A DNA stretch of 5,681 bases from NCBI GenBank assembly GCA_027619145.1, contig JAQCGA010000297.1, positions 1 through 5,681 on the forward strand. The letters are read 5' to 3'. This document shows positions 5,499 to 5,681 of the stretch, in pieces. The notes beneath the pieces are model-generated. The model did no database searches. It was not told the DNA's origin and saw nothing but the letters and a program-made list of their open reading frames with translations. Within the stretch, counting starts at the first letter, position 1. Each line of letters begins with the position of its first letter. A program made the translations under genes and the position numbers. This DNA comes from a bacterium (GTDB lineage Bacteria > Latescibacterota > UBA2968 > GCA-2709665).

Positions 5499-5681
5499 CT
5501 AGGGGCCCAGGGGCTGGCCTTTATAAATCAACCTTCGCCCCGAAACCACAGAATGGGAAAGGTACGTGCCATCGGTTCTGGTTCGCACAACAGCACAAAG
5601 TGCATCTGTGGTCAGCTCATCTTCCCCGAATGTCCTGTTGGCCCCATCTGAAATGACAACGTGATCAACGGTCCCCCTATG
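5499..5681 (-). CDS. C-terminal end of an unidentified protein, 5' end beyond the window
   Basis: A minus-strand frame is open from the right edge to TAG at 5499-5501, giving the last 60 residues of a protein. The sequence is strand-rich (VDHVVISDG, then TTDALCAVVRTRTDGTYL, then SGRRLIYKGQPLG) and looks like the final beta-sheet of a larger protein. The T-D-A-x-x-A-V-V-R pattern followed by G-R-R-L-x-Y-x-G resembles C-terminal beta-sandwich ends of heparinase II/III-type or other polysaccharide lyases. That is a pattern impression from 60 residues, not an identification. It is in the same direction as the Gfo/Idh and AKR-like genes with a short gap, so it is probably in the same operon. If it is a carbohydrate-active enzyme, that would fit sugar processing by its neighbours. 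Coding status is supported by the uninterrupted frame and sensible composition. Confidence 0.55.
   Translation of the reverse strand, partial: HRGTVDHVVISDGANRTFGEDELTTDALCAVVRTRTDGTYLSHSVVSGRRLIYKGQPLGP

Noticed and set aside
4667..5656. Two long plus-strand frames (4667-5146 and 5162-5656)
   Set aside because: Both lie opposite the well-supported Gfo/Idh gene and the right-edge frame. Their products are Pro/Ser/Thr/Arg-rich with no family pattern, as expected of antisense shadows.

Overview
The window carries parts of two or three transcription units from a bacterium. The coding density is high, Shine-Dalgarno sites are clear and base composition is moderate. The secreted protein near 2 kb ends in two dockerin-like calcium loops of the D-x-N-G-N-x-E-V-D-F-x-D type. 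From memory, such tails are common in environmental, largely uncultured lineages such as Latescibacterota and Poribacteria, so a metagenome-derived genome of that sort is my guess. The sequence does not prove a taxon.

Left block (1-2334, minus strand, read right to left). A secreted protein with a C-terminal dockerin-like pair is followed after 55 bases by a stand-alone CheY-like response regulator. Next comes a FapA/DUF342-like protein that runs off the left edge. The regulator reading frame is cut by an in-frame TAG exactly where its last helix should be. The lost helix is still encoded intact for 22 codons after the TAG. A run of nine G (minus strand) lies between the regulator and the translation start of the FapA-like gene.

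Middle (2335-3476). A divergent, AT-rich intergenic region of about 200 bases separates the secreted-protein gene from a plus-strand D-isomer-specific 2-hydroxyacid dehydrogenase. This enzyme resembles glyoxylate/hydroxypyruvate reductases and has a complete Arg-Glu-His catalytic set.

Right block (3515-5681, minus strand). The 3' end of an unrecognised gene enters from the right edge. It is followed by a Gfo/Idh/MocA oxidoreductase and then by an aldo/keto reductase-like protein, with gaps of 48-66 and 22 bases, so they are probably co-transcribed. They converge on the hydroxyacid dehydrogenase, with a small hairpin between the facing stop codons. The gene set suggests oxidation/reduction of sugar-derived or hydroxyacid substrates, but no substrate can be read from the sequence. 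The Gfo/Idh protein has a modified nucleotide-binding loop. The AKR-like protein appears to have lost all four canonical catalytic residues.

I saw no tRNA, rRNA, CRISPR array, insertion sequence or phage gene. The main points worth a second look are the amber-interrupted response regulator, the AKR fold without its catalytic tetrad, and the homopolymer tract at the FapA-like translation start.
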